Source: an uncultured Eubacteriales bacterium
Lineage (GTDB): Bacteria > Bacillota > Clostridia > Oscillospirales > Oscillospiraceae
DNA: 38,168 nt
Assembly: GCA_900548625.1 (NCBI GenBank)
Contig: URLO01000015.1
Coordinates: 1-38,168 of the forward strand
Direction: 5' to 3'
The notes under the pieces are model-generated. The model worked only from the letters and a program-made list of their open reading frames with translations. It did not search any database and was not told the origin of the DNA. The position numbers and the translations under genes are program-made. Positions 23,755 through 32,516 of the stretch are shown here, piece by piece (the stretch's first letter is position 1; the number at the start of each line of letters is the position of its first letter).

Positions 23755-25072
23755 TCGTTTTCTCCTTCCACGCCGCGCACATCGCATCGATCACAGCAAG
23801 CGACCGGTTCGCGATGGCGAGATTCTTATTTGCCTTGCCCTTCACCCGGTAGCCGAGGGCGGGCATGATGCCGAAGTTCACATTCATCGGCTGGAAATTC
23901 ACAACGCTTTCGTCGGAAATATAGGCCGCGAGCGCACCGATCGCCGTTTCACGCGGGAAATCCGGTATGGGCTCGCCGCGGAGCCTTGCCGCCATGCTCA
24001 CCGCCGCAAGCAGGCCGGAGGCGGTGGACTCCACATACCCCTCCACACCGGTCATCTGCCCCGCAAACGCCACCAGCGGCTCCCGCCGGTCGGCATAGTA
24101 ACGGTCGAGCAGCTTCGGACTGCACAGGAACGTGTTGCGGTGCATCACGCCGTAGCGGACGAACTCCGCATCGTGCAGCGCGGGGATCATCGAAAAGACG
24201 CGCTTTTGCTCCGGGAATTTCAGGTGCGTCTGGAATCCGACCAGATTGAAGACAGAGCCCTCGGCGTTGTCCTTTCGGAGCTGGACGACCGCATACGGCT
24301 CGCGTCCCGTCTTCGGGTCCTTGAGACCCACGGGCTTGCGCGGCCCGTAGCGCAGCGTGTCAACGCCGCGCCGCGCCATGACCTCGCCGGGCATACAGCC
24401 CTCAAAGACCTTGGAGTCCTCAAAGCCGTGCACCTCCGCCTCCTCCGCCGTGGTCAGCGCCTCGACGAAGGCGGCATATTCATCGCGCTCCATCGAGCAG
24501 TTGACATAATCCGCATCTCCGCGGTCATAGCGCGAGGCGAACCACGCGCGCGACATGTCGATGGAATCAAAGCTCACCAGCGGCGCTGCCGCGTCAAAAA
24601 AGCTCAGATAGTCCGCGCCGCCGAAATACGCGCGGATGGCGTCGCTCATGGCATCGCTCGTCAGGGGGCCGGTCGCAATGATGACGGGCGGCTCCGGGAT
24701 GCCGGTGACCTCGCCCTCGACGACCGTAATGTTCGGGTGGCTGCGGATCTTCTGCGTCACCATGCCGGAAAAGCCATAGCGGTCAACGGCCAGCGCGCCG
24801 CCCGCCTCGACGCGGTTTGCCTCCGCGCAGGCGAGGATCAGGCTTCCCAGCCGCCGCAGCTCCTCCTTCAGAAGACCCACCGCATTTTCCAGGCGCTCGC
24901 CGCGCAGGGAATTGGAGCACACCAGCTCGGCAAAATCCGTGCTGTGGTGCGCAGGCGACATTTTCTGCGGCTTCATCTCGCAAAGCGTCACCAAAAAGCC
25001 GCGCTCTGCAAGCTGCCATGCGGCCTCGCAGCCCGCGAGGCCCGCACCGACGACGGTTACTCTGTTTTTCAT
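23738..25072 (-). CDS. trmFO: Methylenetetrahydrofolate-tRNA (uracil-5-)-methyltransferase
   Basis: A 444-residue folate- and FAD-dependent enzyme that makes ribothymidine at position 54 of tRNA. The N-terminal FAD motif is VTVVGAGLAGCEAAW. Typical stretches are CSNSLRGERLENAVGLLKEE, NCSMERDEY, FEGCMPGEVMARRG and FQPMNVNFGIMPAL. The length is normal. The ATG at 25072 overlaps the topA stop by 4 nt. Confidence 0.96.
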   Translation of the reverse strand: MKNRVTVVGAGLAGCEAAWQLAERGFLVTLCEMKPQKMSPAHHSTDFAELVCSNSLRGERLENAVGLLKEELRRLGSLILACAEANRVEAGGALAVDRYGFSGMVTQKIRSHPNITVVEGEVTGIPEPPVIIATGPLTSDAMSDAIRAYFGGADYLSFFDAAAPLVSFDSIDMSRAWFASRYDRGDADYVNCSMERDEYAAFVEALTTAEEAEVHGFEDSKVFEGCMPGEVMARRGVDTLRYGPRKPVGLKDPKTGREPYAVVQLRKDNAEGSVFNLVGFQTHLKFPEQKRVFSMIPALHDAEFVRYGVMHRNTFLCSPKLLDRYYADRREPLVAFAGQMTGVEGYVESTASGLLAAVSMAARLRGEPIPDFPRETAIGALAAYISDESVVNFQPMNVNFGIMPALGYRVKGKANKNLAIANRSLAVIDAMCAAWKEKTNEDPD

Positions 25073-27522
25073 GCTTCTTCCTTTTTCTTCGCCGCCGTTT
25101 TCTTCGCGGCGGGCTTCTTCGCAACCGGTTCCTTCTCTGTCTCACCGTCCGCCTTCTTGGCGGCGGTCTTTTTTGCGGCAGGCTTCTTCTCCGTCTCGCC
25201 ATCCGCCTTCTTGGCGGCAGCCTTTTTCGCCGCCGGCTTTTTCTCGGCATCCGCCGTCTTTTTTGCAGGTGTTTTCTTTGCCGCCGGCTTTTTCTCAGCG
25301 GTCTTTTTTGCCGCGGGCTTCTTTTCTGCGGTCTCCGGCGTGCTCTCGCCGGCTGCCTGCGCCGCCTCTGCCGCTTCTGCCGCGCGATCGGCCTCTGCCG
25401 CCGCCTCGGCGGGCTTTTTCCGGTAGCCGCGCTTGTCCTCCGGCAGGAAATTCGAGCATTCGGGATTGGCGCAGAACGGCTTCATCGCGCCCTTGCCGGA
25501 GCGCTTGAACATCGTCTGTCCGCAGACCGGGCAGTCCTGATCGGTCGGCACGTCCCACGTCATAAAGCCGCACTCCGCACCGCGCTCACAGGCATAGTAG
25601 GCGTAGCCGCGCTTGGATTTCCGCTTGAGGATGGTGCTGCCGCACTTCGGGCAGCGGCCCGGCATCCGCTCGACGATGGGCTTGGTGTTTTTGCACTCCG
25701 GGTATCCGGGGCAGGCAAGAAATTTTCCGAAGCGGCCCATCTTCACGACCATGTTCCTGCCGCAGAGCTCGCAGATCTCATCCGTGACCTCGTCCGGCAC
25801 CTTGAGGCGCGTGTCCTTGAGCGCCTCCTCGGCGTCGATCATCTCCTGGTGGAAGCCTGCGTAGAAATCCTCAAGCACCTTCTTCCAGCGAAGCTGCCCC
25901 TCCTCGACCTCGTCGAGCTGTTTTTCCATTCCCGCCGTGAATTCCACGTTGATGACGTTCTGGAAATGATCCATCATAAGGCCGTTGACGACCTCGCCGA
26001 GCGGCGTCGGTGAGAGGCGTTTGTCACTCTTGATGACGTACTCACGCGCCTCGATGGTGGAAATGATGGTGGCGTAGGTGGAGGGGCGGCCGACGCCCTT
26101 TTCCTCCATCGCGCGCACCAGCGTCGCCTCGGTATAGCGCGCAGGCGGCTGGGTGAAGTGCTGCTGCTTGTCTGTCCTGGCGAGCGTCAGCGTCTCGCCC
26201 TGTGCAAGGTCGGGCAGCGGAGACTGGATCTCCTCCTGTTCATCGTCCTTGCCCTCCTCATAGATCGCCGTGAAGCCGGCGAATTTCTGGCTCTGATGGG
26301 TCGCGCGGAACAGATGCTTTCCGCACGCGGCCTCGATGGCCGTGATGTCATAGACCGCATTTTCCATCTGCGAGGCGATGAAGCGGCTCCAGATGAGCTT
26401 GTAGAGCAGGTACTGATCCTTCGTCAGGTCCTTTTCCACAACCTCCGGCGTCAGCTCGGCGTTGCTCGGCCGGATGGCCTCGTGTGCGTCCTGCGCGCCG
26501 GATTTCGGCTTGTAGCGCCGGGGGCCGGAATAATATGCCGCGCCATAGCGGCTGGCAATGACTTTTCCCGCCGTCTCCAGCGCCTCCTCGGAGATACGCA
26601 GAGAGTCGGTACGCATGTAGGTGATCAGACCCACGGAGCCCTCGTCTGTGATCTCCACGCCTTCATAGAGCTGCTGCGCGATCATCATTGTCCGGCGCGG
26701 CGTCATGTTGAGCTTGCGCGAGGCCTCCTGCTGGAGCGTGGACGTGGTGAACGGCGGCGCGGGATTGCGCTTTTTCTCCGATTTTTTGACACTCTGCACC
26801 GTAAACGGCTGCTGCTTCACCTCGGCGAGGATCTCGTCGACCTCCTGCTCGCTGTGAAGCTCCCTCTTTTTCGGGTCGCCGTAATAGTGCGCCACAAAGC
26901 TGCCGGGCTTATCCGTTCTGTTGAGCTGGGCGTCGATCGTCCAGTATTCCTGCGGCTGGAAGGCGCGGATCTCGTTTTCGCGGTCAACGACAAGGCGCGT
27001 CGCAACCGACTGCACACGGCCCGCGGACAGACCCTTACGCACCTTTTTCCACAGCAGCGGGCTGAGCTGATAGCCGACGATGCGGTCCAGCACGCGCCGT
27101 GCCTGCTGCGCGTCGACCAGATTCTGATCGATGGCGCGCGGCTGGGCAATGGAGCGGCGGACAACGTCCTTCGTGATCTCATTGAAGGTCACGCGCATCG
27201 TCCGGTCGTCCGGAATGTCCAGCAAATATTTGAGATGCCACGAGATCGCCTCGCCCTCGCGGTCCGGGTCAGTCGCGAGGTAGACGTTTTCGCTTTTTTT
27301 CGCGCTGTCGCGCAGATCCTTGATGATGCTTTCCTTGCCCGCCAGCGGGCGGTATTCCGGCTCGAAATCATGCTCGATGTCCACGCCGAGCGTGCTCTTG
27401 GGCAGATCTCGCAGGTGGCCCATGCTGGCCTTGACCACGTAGTCCGGTCCGAGATATTTTCCGATGGTCTTCGCCTTGGAGGGAGACTCCACGATGACCA
27501 GATTTGTCTTTTCCTTCGGCAT
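25069..27522 (-). CDS. topA: DNA topoisomerase I with Lys/Ala-rich tail
   Basis: An 817-residue type IA topoisomerase. The Toprim domain has VIVESPSKAKTI and the acidic DPDREGEAISWH. The active-site Tyr is in GLITYMRTDS. Three C4 zinc ribbons follow (starting CELCGRN, CPKCGST and CPVCGQT). The last ~89 residues are a low-complexity tail about one-third lysine, built on an 18-residue repeat of the KKPAAKK-TAAKKADGETE type and resembling histone H1 tails. The ATG at 27522 is chosen because GGAGG precedes it; a TTG at 27534 lies upstream of that site. It is cotranscribed with dprA (15 nt gap) and trmFO. Confidence 0.96.
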   Translation of the reverse strand: MPKEKTNLVIVESPSKAKTIGKYLGPDYVVKASMGHLRDLPKSTLGVDIEHDFEPEYRPLAGKESIIKDLRDSAKKSENVYLATDPDREGEAISWHLKYLLDIPDDRTMRVTFNEITKDVVRRSIAQPRAIDQNLVDAQQARRVLDRIVGYQLSPLLWKKVRKGLSAGRVQSVATRLVVDRENEIRAFQPQEYWTIDAQLNRTDKPGSFVAHYYGDPKKRELHSEQEVDEILAEVKQQPFTVQSVKKSEKKRNPAPPFTTSTLQQEASRKLNMTPRRTMMIAQQLYEGVEITDEGSVGLITYMRTDSLRISEEALETAGKVIASRYGAAYYSGPRRYKPKSGAQDAHEAIRPSNAELTPEVVEKDLTKDQYLLYKLIWSRFIASQMENAVYDITAIEAACGKHLFRATHQSQKFAGFTAIYEEGKDDEQEEIQSPLPDLAQGETLTLARTDKQQHFTQPPARYTEATLVRAMEEKGVGRPSTYATIISTIEAREYVIKSDKRLSPTPLGEVVNGLMMDHFQNVINVEFTAGMEKQLDEVEEGQLRWKKVLEDFYAGFHQEMIDAEEALKDTRLKVPDEVTDEICELCGRNMVVKMGRFGKFLACPGYPECKNTKPIVERMPGRCPKCGSTILKRKSKRGYAYYACERGAECGFMTWDVPTDQDCPVCGQTMFKRSGKGAMKPFCANPECSNFLPEDKRGYRKKPAEAAAEADRAAEAAEAAQAAGESTPETAEKKPAAKKTAEKKPAAKKTPAKKTADAEKKPAAKKAAAKKADGETEKKPAAKKTAAKKADGETEKEPVAKKPAAKKTAAKKKEEA

Positions 27523-27537
27523 GCTTGCCTCCAATGT

Positions 27538-28761
27538 TTATTTTTCCGCGAGCGAGAAGCGTCTCGCGGGTAGTCGCTTGATATAGCCCTTGACCTCCAG
27601 CAGCGTCATGGACGCGAGCACGCGTCCCGCCGGAAGCTGACAGCCGTCGACCACATCGTCGATGTGCTTCGGTCCGTCCGCAAGCTGCCCGACAATGGCG
27701 CGCTCATCGGCGGATAGGCTGTCCAGGATCTCTTGTACGTCAATATAAGCTTTGTTTTCCGCCTTGTCAACGCTTTTTGTGTCGTCGTGCTCCGGCAGCG
27801 CGCATTTTGATGCCACGATCTTGGGCTTTTGCTCCTTCGGCTGCTCTGCGGCGGCGAGCGTCATGGGGATGGTCTTCGGCTGGCGGTGCGAAAGCTCCGG
27901 GAAAAGATACTGATACTCCTTGAGCACATCCCAGCCGTCCGTCGCGACCAGTGCGCCCTGCCGCAGGAGCTCCAGATTGCCCGCGCAGGTCTGGCTGTCC
28001 ACGTTCGCCGGGACCGCGAACACATCGCGTCCCTGATCGAGCGCACGCCTTGCCGTGATGAGCGCACCGCTTTTGAGCGGCGCTTCGATCACCAGCGTTC
28101 CAAGGCTCAGCGCACTCATGATGCGGTTTCGCACCGGGAAATGATAGCCGTTCGCGGGCGTTCCGGGCGGATACTCGCTGACGAGCCAGCCGTGCGCCCG
28201 CACATCCTCAAAAAGGCCGCGGTTGCACGCCGGATACGCAATGTCCACACCGCAGCCGAGCACCGTCACGACCGGATGCCCCGCCGTGAGCGCGCCCTTG
28301 AGCGCCATCGTGTCGATGCCGTCGGCTCCGCCGGAGACGACGACTGCCCCCAGTCTGCCGAGCTGATAGCCAAACTGCTTTGCTTGCAGCAGCCCGTAGG
28401 CCGAGGCGCGTCTTGTCCCGACCACGGCAATGACGGGTTCGGTGTCGATGGCGGGAACGGTTCCCTGATAGTATAAAACGAGCGGCGGGTCGTCGATCTG
28501 CCGCAGGCGGTCGGGATACGCCGCATCCTGATAGGTCATGATGGCGATCTGGCCGCGATAGCAGTCGCTCAGCACCGCCTCCGCCTCATCGAGGCTCTTA
28601 TCCTCGAGCGGCTTCGTGCTGCGAAGCCCCTCGACGCCGCGAAGCGCGTCCGTGTCCGCGCAATAGGCCGCCTCGGGCGTGCCGAAATGGCGCAGCACCG
28701 CAAGCTGCTCACACACGGACAGGCCCTTTCGGGTCGTCAGCCACAACCAGTATTTCAGCAT
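27538..28761 (-). CDS. dprA: DNA processing protein DprA/Smf
   Basis: A 407-residue protein that binds incoming single-stranded DNA and loads RecA in transformation. The extended Rossmann core has VVGTRRASAYG, VSGGADGIDTMA, HFPVRNRIMSALS and AVPANVDS. About 55 residues of low-conservation linker precede a C-terminal winged-helix-like domain (LADGPKHIDDVVDGCQLPAG). A dprA-topA order is frequent in Firmicutes. It lies 48 nt after the methylase gene and likely shares its transcript. Confidence 0.95.
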   Translation of the reverse strand: MLKYWLWLTTRKGLSVCEQLAVLRHFGTPEAAYCADTDALRGVEGLRSTKPLEDKSLDEAEAVLSDCYRGQIAIMTYQDAAYPDRLRQIDDPPLVLYYQGTVPAIDTEPVIAVVGTRRASAYGLLQAKQFGYQLGRLGAVVVSGGADGIDTMALKGALTAGHPVVTVLGCGVDIAYPACNRGLFEDVRAHGWLVSEYPPGTPANGYHFPVRNRIMSALSLGTLVIEAPLKSGALITARRALDQGRDVFAVPANVDSQTCAGNLELLRQGALVATDGWDVLKEYQYLFPELSHRQPKTIPMTLAAAEQPKEQKPKIVASKCALPEHDDTKSVDKAENKAYIDVQEILDSLSADERAIVGQLADGPKHIDDVVDGCQLPAGRVLASMTLLEVKGYIKRLPARRFSLAEK

Positions 28762-28809
28762 CTGCTCCCCCGCCTTTCCTTCGGACGCACGCCCGGCGCG
28801 CGTCGGCTA

Positions 28810-29562
28810 TCAGCGCTTCATCTGCCACATGACGATCGTCGCCGCCACGGCGGCGTTGAGCGATTCGCAGCGCGCGCTCATCGGAATGATGATCTTTCCG
28901 TCCGCCGCCGAGAAAAGCTCCTCGCTCACGCCGCGTCCCTCGCTTCCGATCACGACCGCGCAGCGCCCGAGCGCCCGCTCCCGCAGATCGGACGCATCCG
29001 CGCTCATGGCCGTTGCAAGCAGCGGAATGCCCGCCGCGCGGCATGCCGAGACCGCCTCCGCCCGCGTCATCCGCACCGGCTGGGTGCGCAGGATCGCGCC
29101 CATCGAGGCGCGCACGGTTTTCGGATTGTAGGCATCGGCGCAGCCGTCCAGCAGCACGACCGGCACCTCCAGCGCATCCGCCGTCCGCAGGATCGTCCCG
29201 AGGTTGCCGGGGTCCTGGATCCCGTCGAGCAGGAGCGTCCCCGGCCGGATGCCCGCCGTCTGCGTCTGCGGCAGCTTACAGATGAAAATTGCGCCCTGCG
29301 GAGCCTCCATCTGGGAGACGCTCCGCATCAGGTTTTCCGGGATCTCCACCACGCGCACATGCTCCGGCAGCGCGCAGAGCTCCACGCCCTGCTGCGCCAC
29401 GACCGTCTCCAGTCCCGGATACCATCTTGCCGCCTCCTCCAGCAGCTTCGTCCCGTCGGCGGCAAATTCACCGCACTTTTCACGGTAGGAACGCGAGGAC
29501 AGGAGCTTTTTCAGGTGCGTCAGGAGCGGATTGTGCGCGCTCGTCACGATCTCGCGCCTCAT
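28810..29562 (-). CDS. TrmH/SpoU-family RNA 2'-O-methyltransferase (first)
   Basis: A 250-residue SPOUT methylase. The N-terminal RNA-binding substrate domain (MRREIVTSAHNPLLTHLKKL) is followed by the knotted domain with motif 1 DPGNLGTILRTADAL, motif 2 VVIGSEGRGVSEEL and motif 3 IPMSARCESLNAAVAATIV. The target is a 2'-O-ribose in 23S rRNA or tRNA; which one cannot be read from sequence. The start at 29562 overlaps the TrkA-like stop by 4 nt. Confidence 0.9.
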   Translation of the reverse strand: MRREIVTSAHNPLLTHLKKLLSSRSYREKCGEFAADGTKLLEEAARWYPGLETVVAQQGVELCALPEHVRVVEIPENLMRSVSQMEAPQGAIFICKLPQTQTAGIRPGTLLLDGIQDPGNLGTILRTADALEVPVVLLDGCADAYNPKTVRASMGAILRTQPVRMTRAEAVSACRAAGIPLLATAMSADASDLRERALGRCAVVIGSEGRGVSEELFSAADGKIIIPMSARCESLNAAVAATIVMWQMKR

Positions 29563-30206
29563 TTCTGAAGCCCCGAAAGCTGCTCGTTGCGCCCGACGGC
29601 CACAAGCACGTTTTCGCTCTTGAGCGGAAGGTCGGCGTCCGGCGTGACGCTGATCGACGCACCATCGCGGATGGCGATGATGTTTGTGCCGTATTTTGCC
29701 CGCAGGTTGAGCTCCCGCAGCGTTTTCCCGACCCATTTTTCCGGGACCGCGACCTCGGCGATGCCGTAGTCGCTGGACAGCTCAATAAAATCGAGCACGC
29801 TCGATGAGGTCAGTGCCTGCGCCAGCTTTACACCCATCTCCCGTTCGGGGACGACCACGCGGTCGGCTCCGACCTTCTCGAGTGCCTTCTTCTGAATCTC
29901 ATCGGTCGCCTTGCAGATCACGACCGGAATGTTCAGATCCTTGAGATTGAGCGTCACGATGACGCTCGTGGCAAGATCCTTGCCGATGGCGACCACGGCG
30001 CAGTCGTAATTCTTGACGCCGAGGGACTTGAGCACCTCCTCGTCCCGCGCGTCGCCGATGACCGCGTAGGTGACAAACGGCTCGGCGTGCTGCACCTTCG
30101 CCGCATCCGTGTCGATGGCGAGGACTTCGTTTCCGAGGGCGTACAGCCGCGAGGCAATGGCCGTTCCGAACCGGCCCAGCCCGATCACAACGTATGTTTT
30201 CTTCAT
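29559..30206 (-). CDS. KtrA/TrkA-type potassium uptake regulatory subunit
   Basis: A 215-residue soluble subunit. The N-terminal RCK/TrkA_N Rossmann domain has VIGLGRFGTAIASRLYALGN, the acidic IDTD and GDARDEEVLKSLG. The TrkA_C domain follows from about residue 135. It binds nucleotide and gates the partner channel encoded 11 nt upstream. The start at 30206 follows AGGAGG. The name ktrA or ktrC is not settled from sequence. Confidence 0.92.
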   Translation of the reverse strand: MKKTYVVIGLGRFGTAIASRLYALGNEVLAIDTDAAKVQHAEPFVTYAVIGDARDEEVLKSLGVKNYDCAVVAIGKDLATSVIVTLNLKDLNIPVVICKATDEIQKKALEKVGADRVVVPEREMGVKLAQALTSSSVLDFIELSSDYGIAEVAVPEKWVGKTLRELNLRAKYGTNIIAIRDGASISVTPDADLPLKSENVLVAVGRNEQLSGLQK

Positions 30207-30217
30207 AGCTCCTCCTA

Positions 30218-31588
30218 TCACCCGATCAGCAGCTTCGCGGGCGCGTACTCAAAGCGCTCCTCCGCGCGGCTCGCCGTCAGGAATCCCATGCCGATGGTCA
30301 TGATGCCCACGCGGCCAAAGAACATAAATACGATCAGCAGGATCAGCGGCGCCGTACTGAGCGTTCCGGTCAGTCCCGCAGTGAGTCCGACCGTGCCAAG
30401 CGCCGAGACCGCTTCATACAGCGCGTTTGAGATGCCGCATCCGCTCGAGGCGGAGATGAAGATCGCACCTCCAAACGCCAGCGACAGCATCAGCATGAAC
30501 AGCGTCATGGCCTGCCGCACCTGCTCCTGCGCGATGGTGTGGCGGAAAACGGACGTTTTGCTCCGTCCGCGCGCTGTCCCGACCGCCGTCAGCACCACGA
30601 CGCCGAGCGTCACGGTCTTCAGGCCGCCCGCCGTCGAGCCGCTGGAGCCGCCAATGAACATCAGAACGTCCGAAACGGCCTTCGCCGCATCGGTCATGCC
30701 GGCCTGCGAGAAGGTGAAAAAGCCCGCCGTGCGCGTTGTGACCGACTGAAAGAGCGCCGCCATCAGCTTCTGCCAGACCGGCATCCGGCCGATGGTCAGC
30801 GGATTATCCCATTCGAGCAGCGCGATCAGCGCCGCGCCGCCGAAGATCAGAAGCCCGGTGATCACGAGCACGAGCCGCGTATAGACGCCGAGTCTTGAAA
30901 AGCGGCGTATCTTGCGAAGCTCGCCCCAGACCAGAAAACCGAGCCCGCCGATGATGATGAGCGCCATAATGATGAAGTTGAATATGGGATCTGCCGCGTA
31001 GGCGCTCAGGCTTCCGCCCGCGTCCACATCCGCCAGAATGTCAAAGCCGGCGTTGCAGTATGCGGAAACCGCATGGAACACGCCGCATCGCAGCGCCGTC
31101 CAGAACGGAAACCGGCGCAGAAAGCACGCCGTCAGCAAAACCGCGCCGCTTCCCTCGACCGCAAGCGTGCCGAGAACGACGTTGCGCACCAACCGCACCA
31201 CGCCGCTCATGGAGTCCATGCTGAGCGCCTGCGCCAGCACCATCCGCTTTTTGAGGCCGATGCGGCGGCGCAGAACGATGTAAAAGACCGCGGCGATGGA
31301 CATAAAGCCAAGGCCACCGATCTGGATCAGCAGCAGAATGACCCACTGGCCGAAAATGCTCCAGTGCAGGCCGGTCTCCACCACCGAAAGCCCCGTCACA
31401 CATGTTGCGGAGGTCGCGGTGAACAGGCACGTCAGAAAGCCCGTCGGCGTCCCGGCCGCGGAGGATACCGGCAGCGTCAGGATGGCGGCGCCGACCAGAA
31501 TGATCGTCAGGAACATCACCGCAATGATCTGCGGCGGCGTCATTTTGCGCAGGATATTGGCTGCGCGCGCGGAAATACGCTGAAGCAT
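30218..31588 (-). CDS. KtrB/TrkH-type potassium channel subunit
   Basis: A 456-residue ion-translocating subunit with four M1-P-M2 repeats. The filter glycines lie in SATCVTGL, SAYCNAGFD, TRTAGFF and ALGTVGLTAG. The start is set at the ATG at 31588 (MLQRISARAANIL), with GGGGAG about 13 nt upstream. An ATG at 31636 lies at the predicted transcription start of the strong promoter 31639-31667, so it cannot serve on that transcript. This is the first gene of the long operon that ends at rnc. Confidence 0.9.
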   Translation of the reverse strand: MLQRISARAANILRKMTPPQIIAVMFLTIILVGAAILTLPVSSAAGTPTGFLTCLFTATSATCVTGLSVVETGLHWSIFGQWVILLLIQIGGLGFMSIAAVFYIVLRRRIGLKKRMVLAQALSMDSMSGVVRLVRNVVLGTLAVEGSGAVLLTACFLRRFPFWTALRCGVFHAVSAYCNAGFDILADVDAGGSLSAYAADPIFNFIIMALIIIGGLGFLVWGELRKIRRFSRLGVYTRLVLVITGLLIFGGAALIALLEWDNPLTIGRMPVWQKLMAALFQSVTTRTAGFFTFSQAGMTDAAKAVSDVLMFIGGSSGSTAGGLKTVTLGVVVLTAVGTARGRSKTSVFRHTIAQEQVRQAMTLFMLMLSLAFGGAIFISASSGCGISNALYEAVSALGTVGLTAGLTGTLSTAPLILLIVFMFFGRVGIMTIGMGFLTASRAEERFEYAPAKLLIG

Positions 31589-31638
31589 GGCGGCAGCATT
31601 CTCCCCTTTCTTCCAAAATTCTACAAAATGATACATAT

Positions 31639-31667
31639 ATAATATAGGCTCGTGCCGGGAATGTCAA
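31639..31667 (-). promoter_or_regulatory. Strong promoter of the ktr-dprA-topA-rnc operon
   Basis: On the minus strand, a perfect TTGACA (31662-31667) is followed by a 17-nt spacer and TATTAT (31639-31644, 5 of 6). The -35 box overlaps the stop codon of the upstream methylase gene. It decides the ktrB start, since an upstream ATG would be at about +1. Confidence 0.7.
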
Positions 31668-32506
31668 GCCGGGCCGCCTGCGGCCGGGACACACTGTACG
31701 AGCTGATAGAACGCCACGGCGCTGGCTGCCGCCACATTGAGAGAGTCCACGCCATGCGCCATCGGAATGCGGACGGTGTAATCACAGGCCGCGATGGTCT
31801 GCGGCACAAGGCCGTCACCCTCCGTGCCGAGGACGATCGCAAGGCGCGGCGCAGACAGCAGCTGCGCATCGCCGATCGGCAGAGAGTCCTCCCGGAGCGC
31901 CATCGCCGCCGTTTTGAAGCCGAGCGCCCTCAAAAGCTCCGGCCACGGCCGCGCCGTCTCGGGCAGCCACGTCCACGGCACCTGAAAGACCGTCCCCATG
32001 CTCACGCGGATGGCGCGCCTGTAAAGCGGGTCGCTCGAGGCGTGCGTCAGAAGCACCGCGTCCACGCCGAGCGCCGCCGCCGAACGAAAGATCGCGCCGA
32101 CATTTGTGGGATTCATCACATCCTCAAGGACGGCAAGGCGGCGCGCTCCGGCGCAAACCGCCTCCACGGACATAGGCGCCGGCCGGCGCATCGCGCAGAG
32201 AAAGCCCCGCGTCAGCGGAAAGCCGGTCAGCCTTTGCAGCACGTCCAGCTCCGCCGTATACGCCGGGATCTCGCCGCAGCGCGCAAGGAGCGTCTTTCCC
32301 TGCTCGCCCGCTGCAAGCCGCGCCTCCATCAAAAGCGAGAGCGGACGGCAGCCGGCGTCCAGCGCTCTGCCGATGACGACCGGGCTTTCCGCGATGAAGA
32401 CGCCCTGCTCCGGGTGCTCGCGGCAGAGGAGCTGATTTTCGCTCAGACGCGCGTAGACATCCAGCTCCGGCGCGTCAAAATCTGTGATCGGTATGATAGT
32501 TGCCAT
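31664..32506 (-). CDS. TrmH/SpoU-family RNA 2'-O-methyltransferase (second)
   Basis: A 280-residue SPOUT methylase, distinct from the one at 28810-29562. An N-terminal substrate domain (ENQLLCREHPEQGVFIAESP) precedes motif 1 NPTNVGAIFRSAAALGV, motif 2 VLGTEGDGLVPQ and motif 3 IPMAHGVDSLNVAAASAVAF. The first motif reads NPTNVGAIFR where the other protein has DPGNLGTILR. The target RNA is unknown. The start at 32506 (MATIIPITDF) lies 10 nt after the TtcA-fusion stop. Confidence 0.9.
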   Translation of the reverse strand: MATIIPITDFDAPELDVYARLSENQLLCREHPEQGVFIAESPVVIGRALDAGCRPLSLLMEARLAAGEQGKTLLARCGEIPAYTAELDVLQRLTGFPLTRGFLCAMRRPAPMSVEAVCAGARRLAVLEDVMNPTNVGAIFRSAAALGVDAVLLTHASSDPLYRRAIRVSMGTVFQVPWTWLPETARPWPELLRALGFKTAAMALREDSLPIGDAQLLSAPRLAIVLGTEGDGLVPQTIAACDYTVRIPMAHGVDSLNVAAASAVAFYQLVQCVPAAGGPA

Positions 32507-32516
32507 ATTCTGTCCC

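Noticed and set aside
25081..25330. Periodic DNA repeats that might suggest a CRISPR-like array
   Set aside because: The period is 54 nt, in frame with topA, and the variation is codon-like. There are no spacers; it encodes the Lys/Ala-rich tail.
23273..25426. 717-codon open frame on the plus strand opposite plsX, trmFO and topA
   Set aside because: The opposite strand encodes three clear families. The translation is Arg/His/Ala-rich with no recognisable domain, as expected for antisense frames in GC-rich DNA.
24912..25508. Ser/Pro-rich plus-strand frame over the topA tail
   Set aside because: It is the antisense translation of the Lys/Ala repeat tail.
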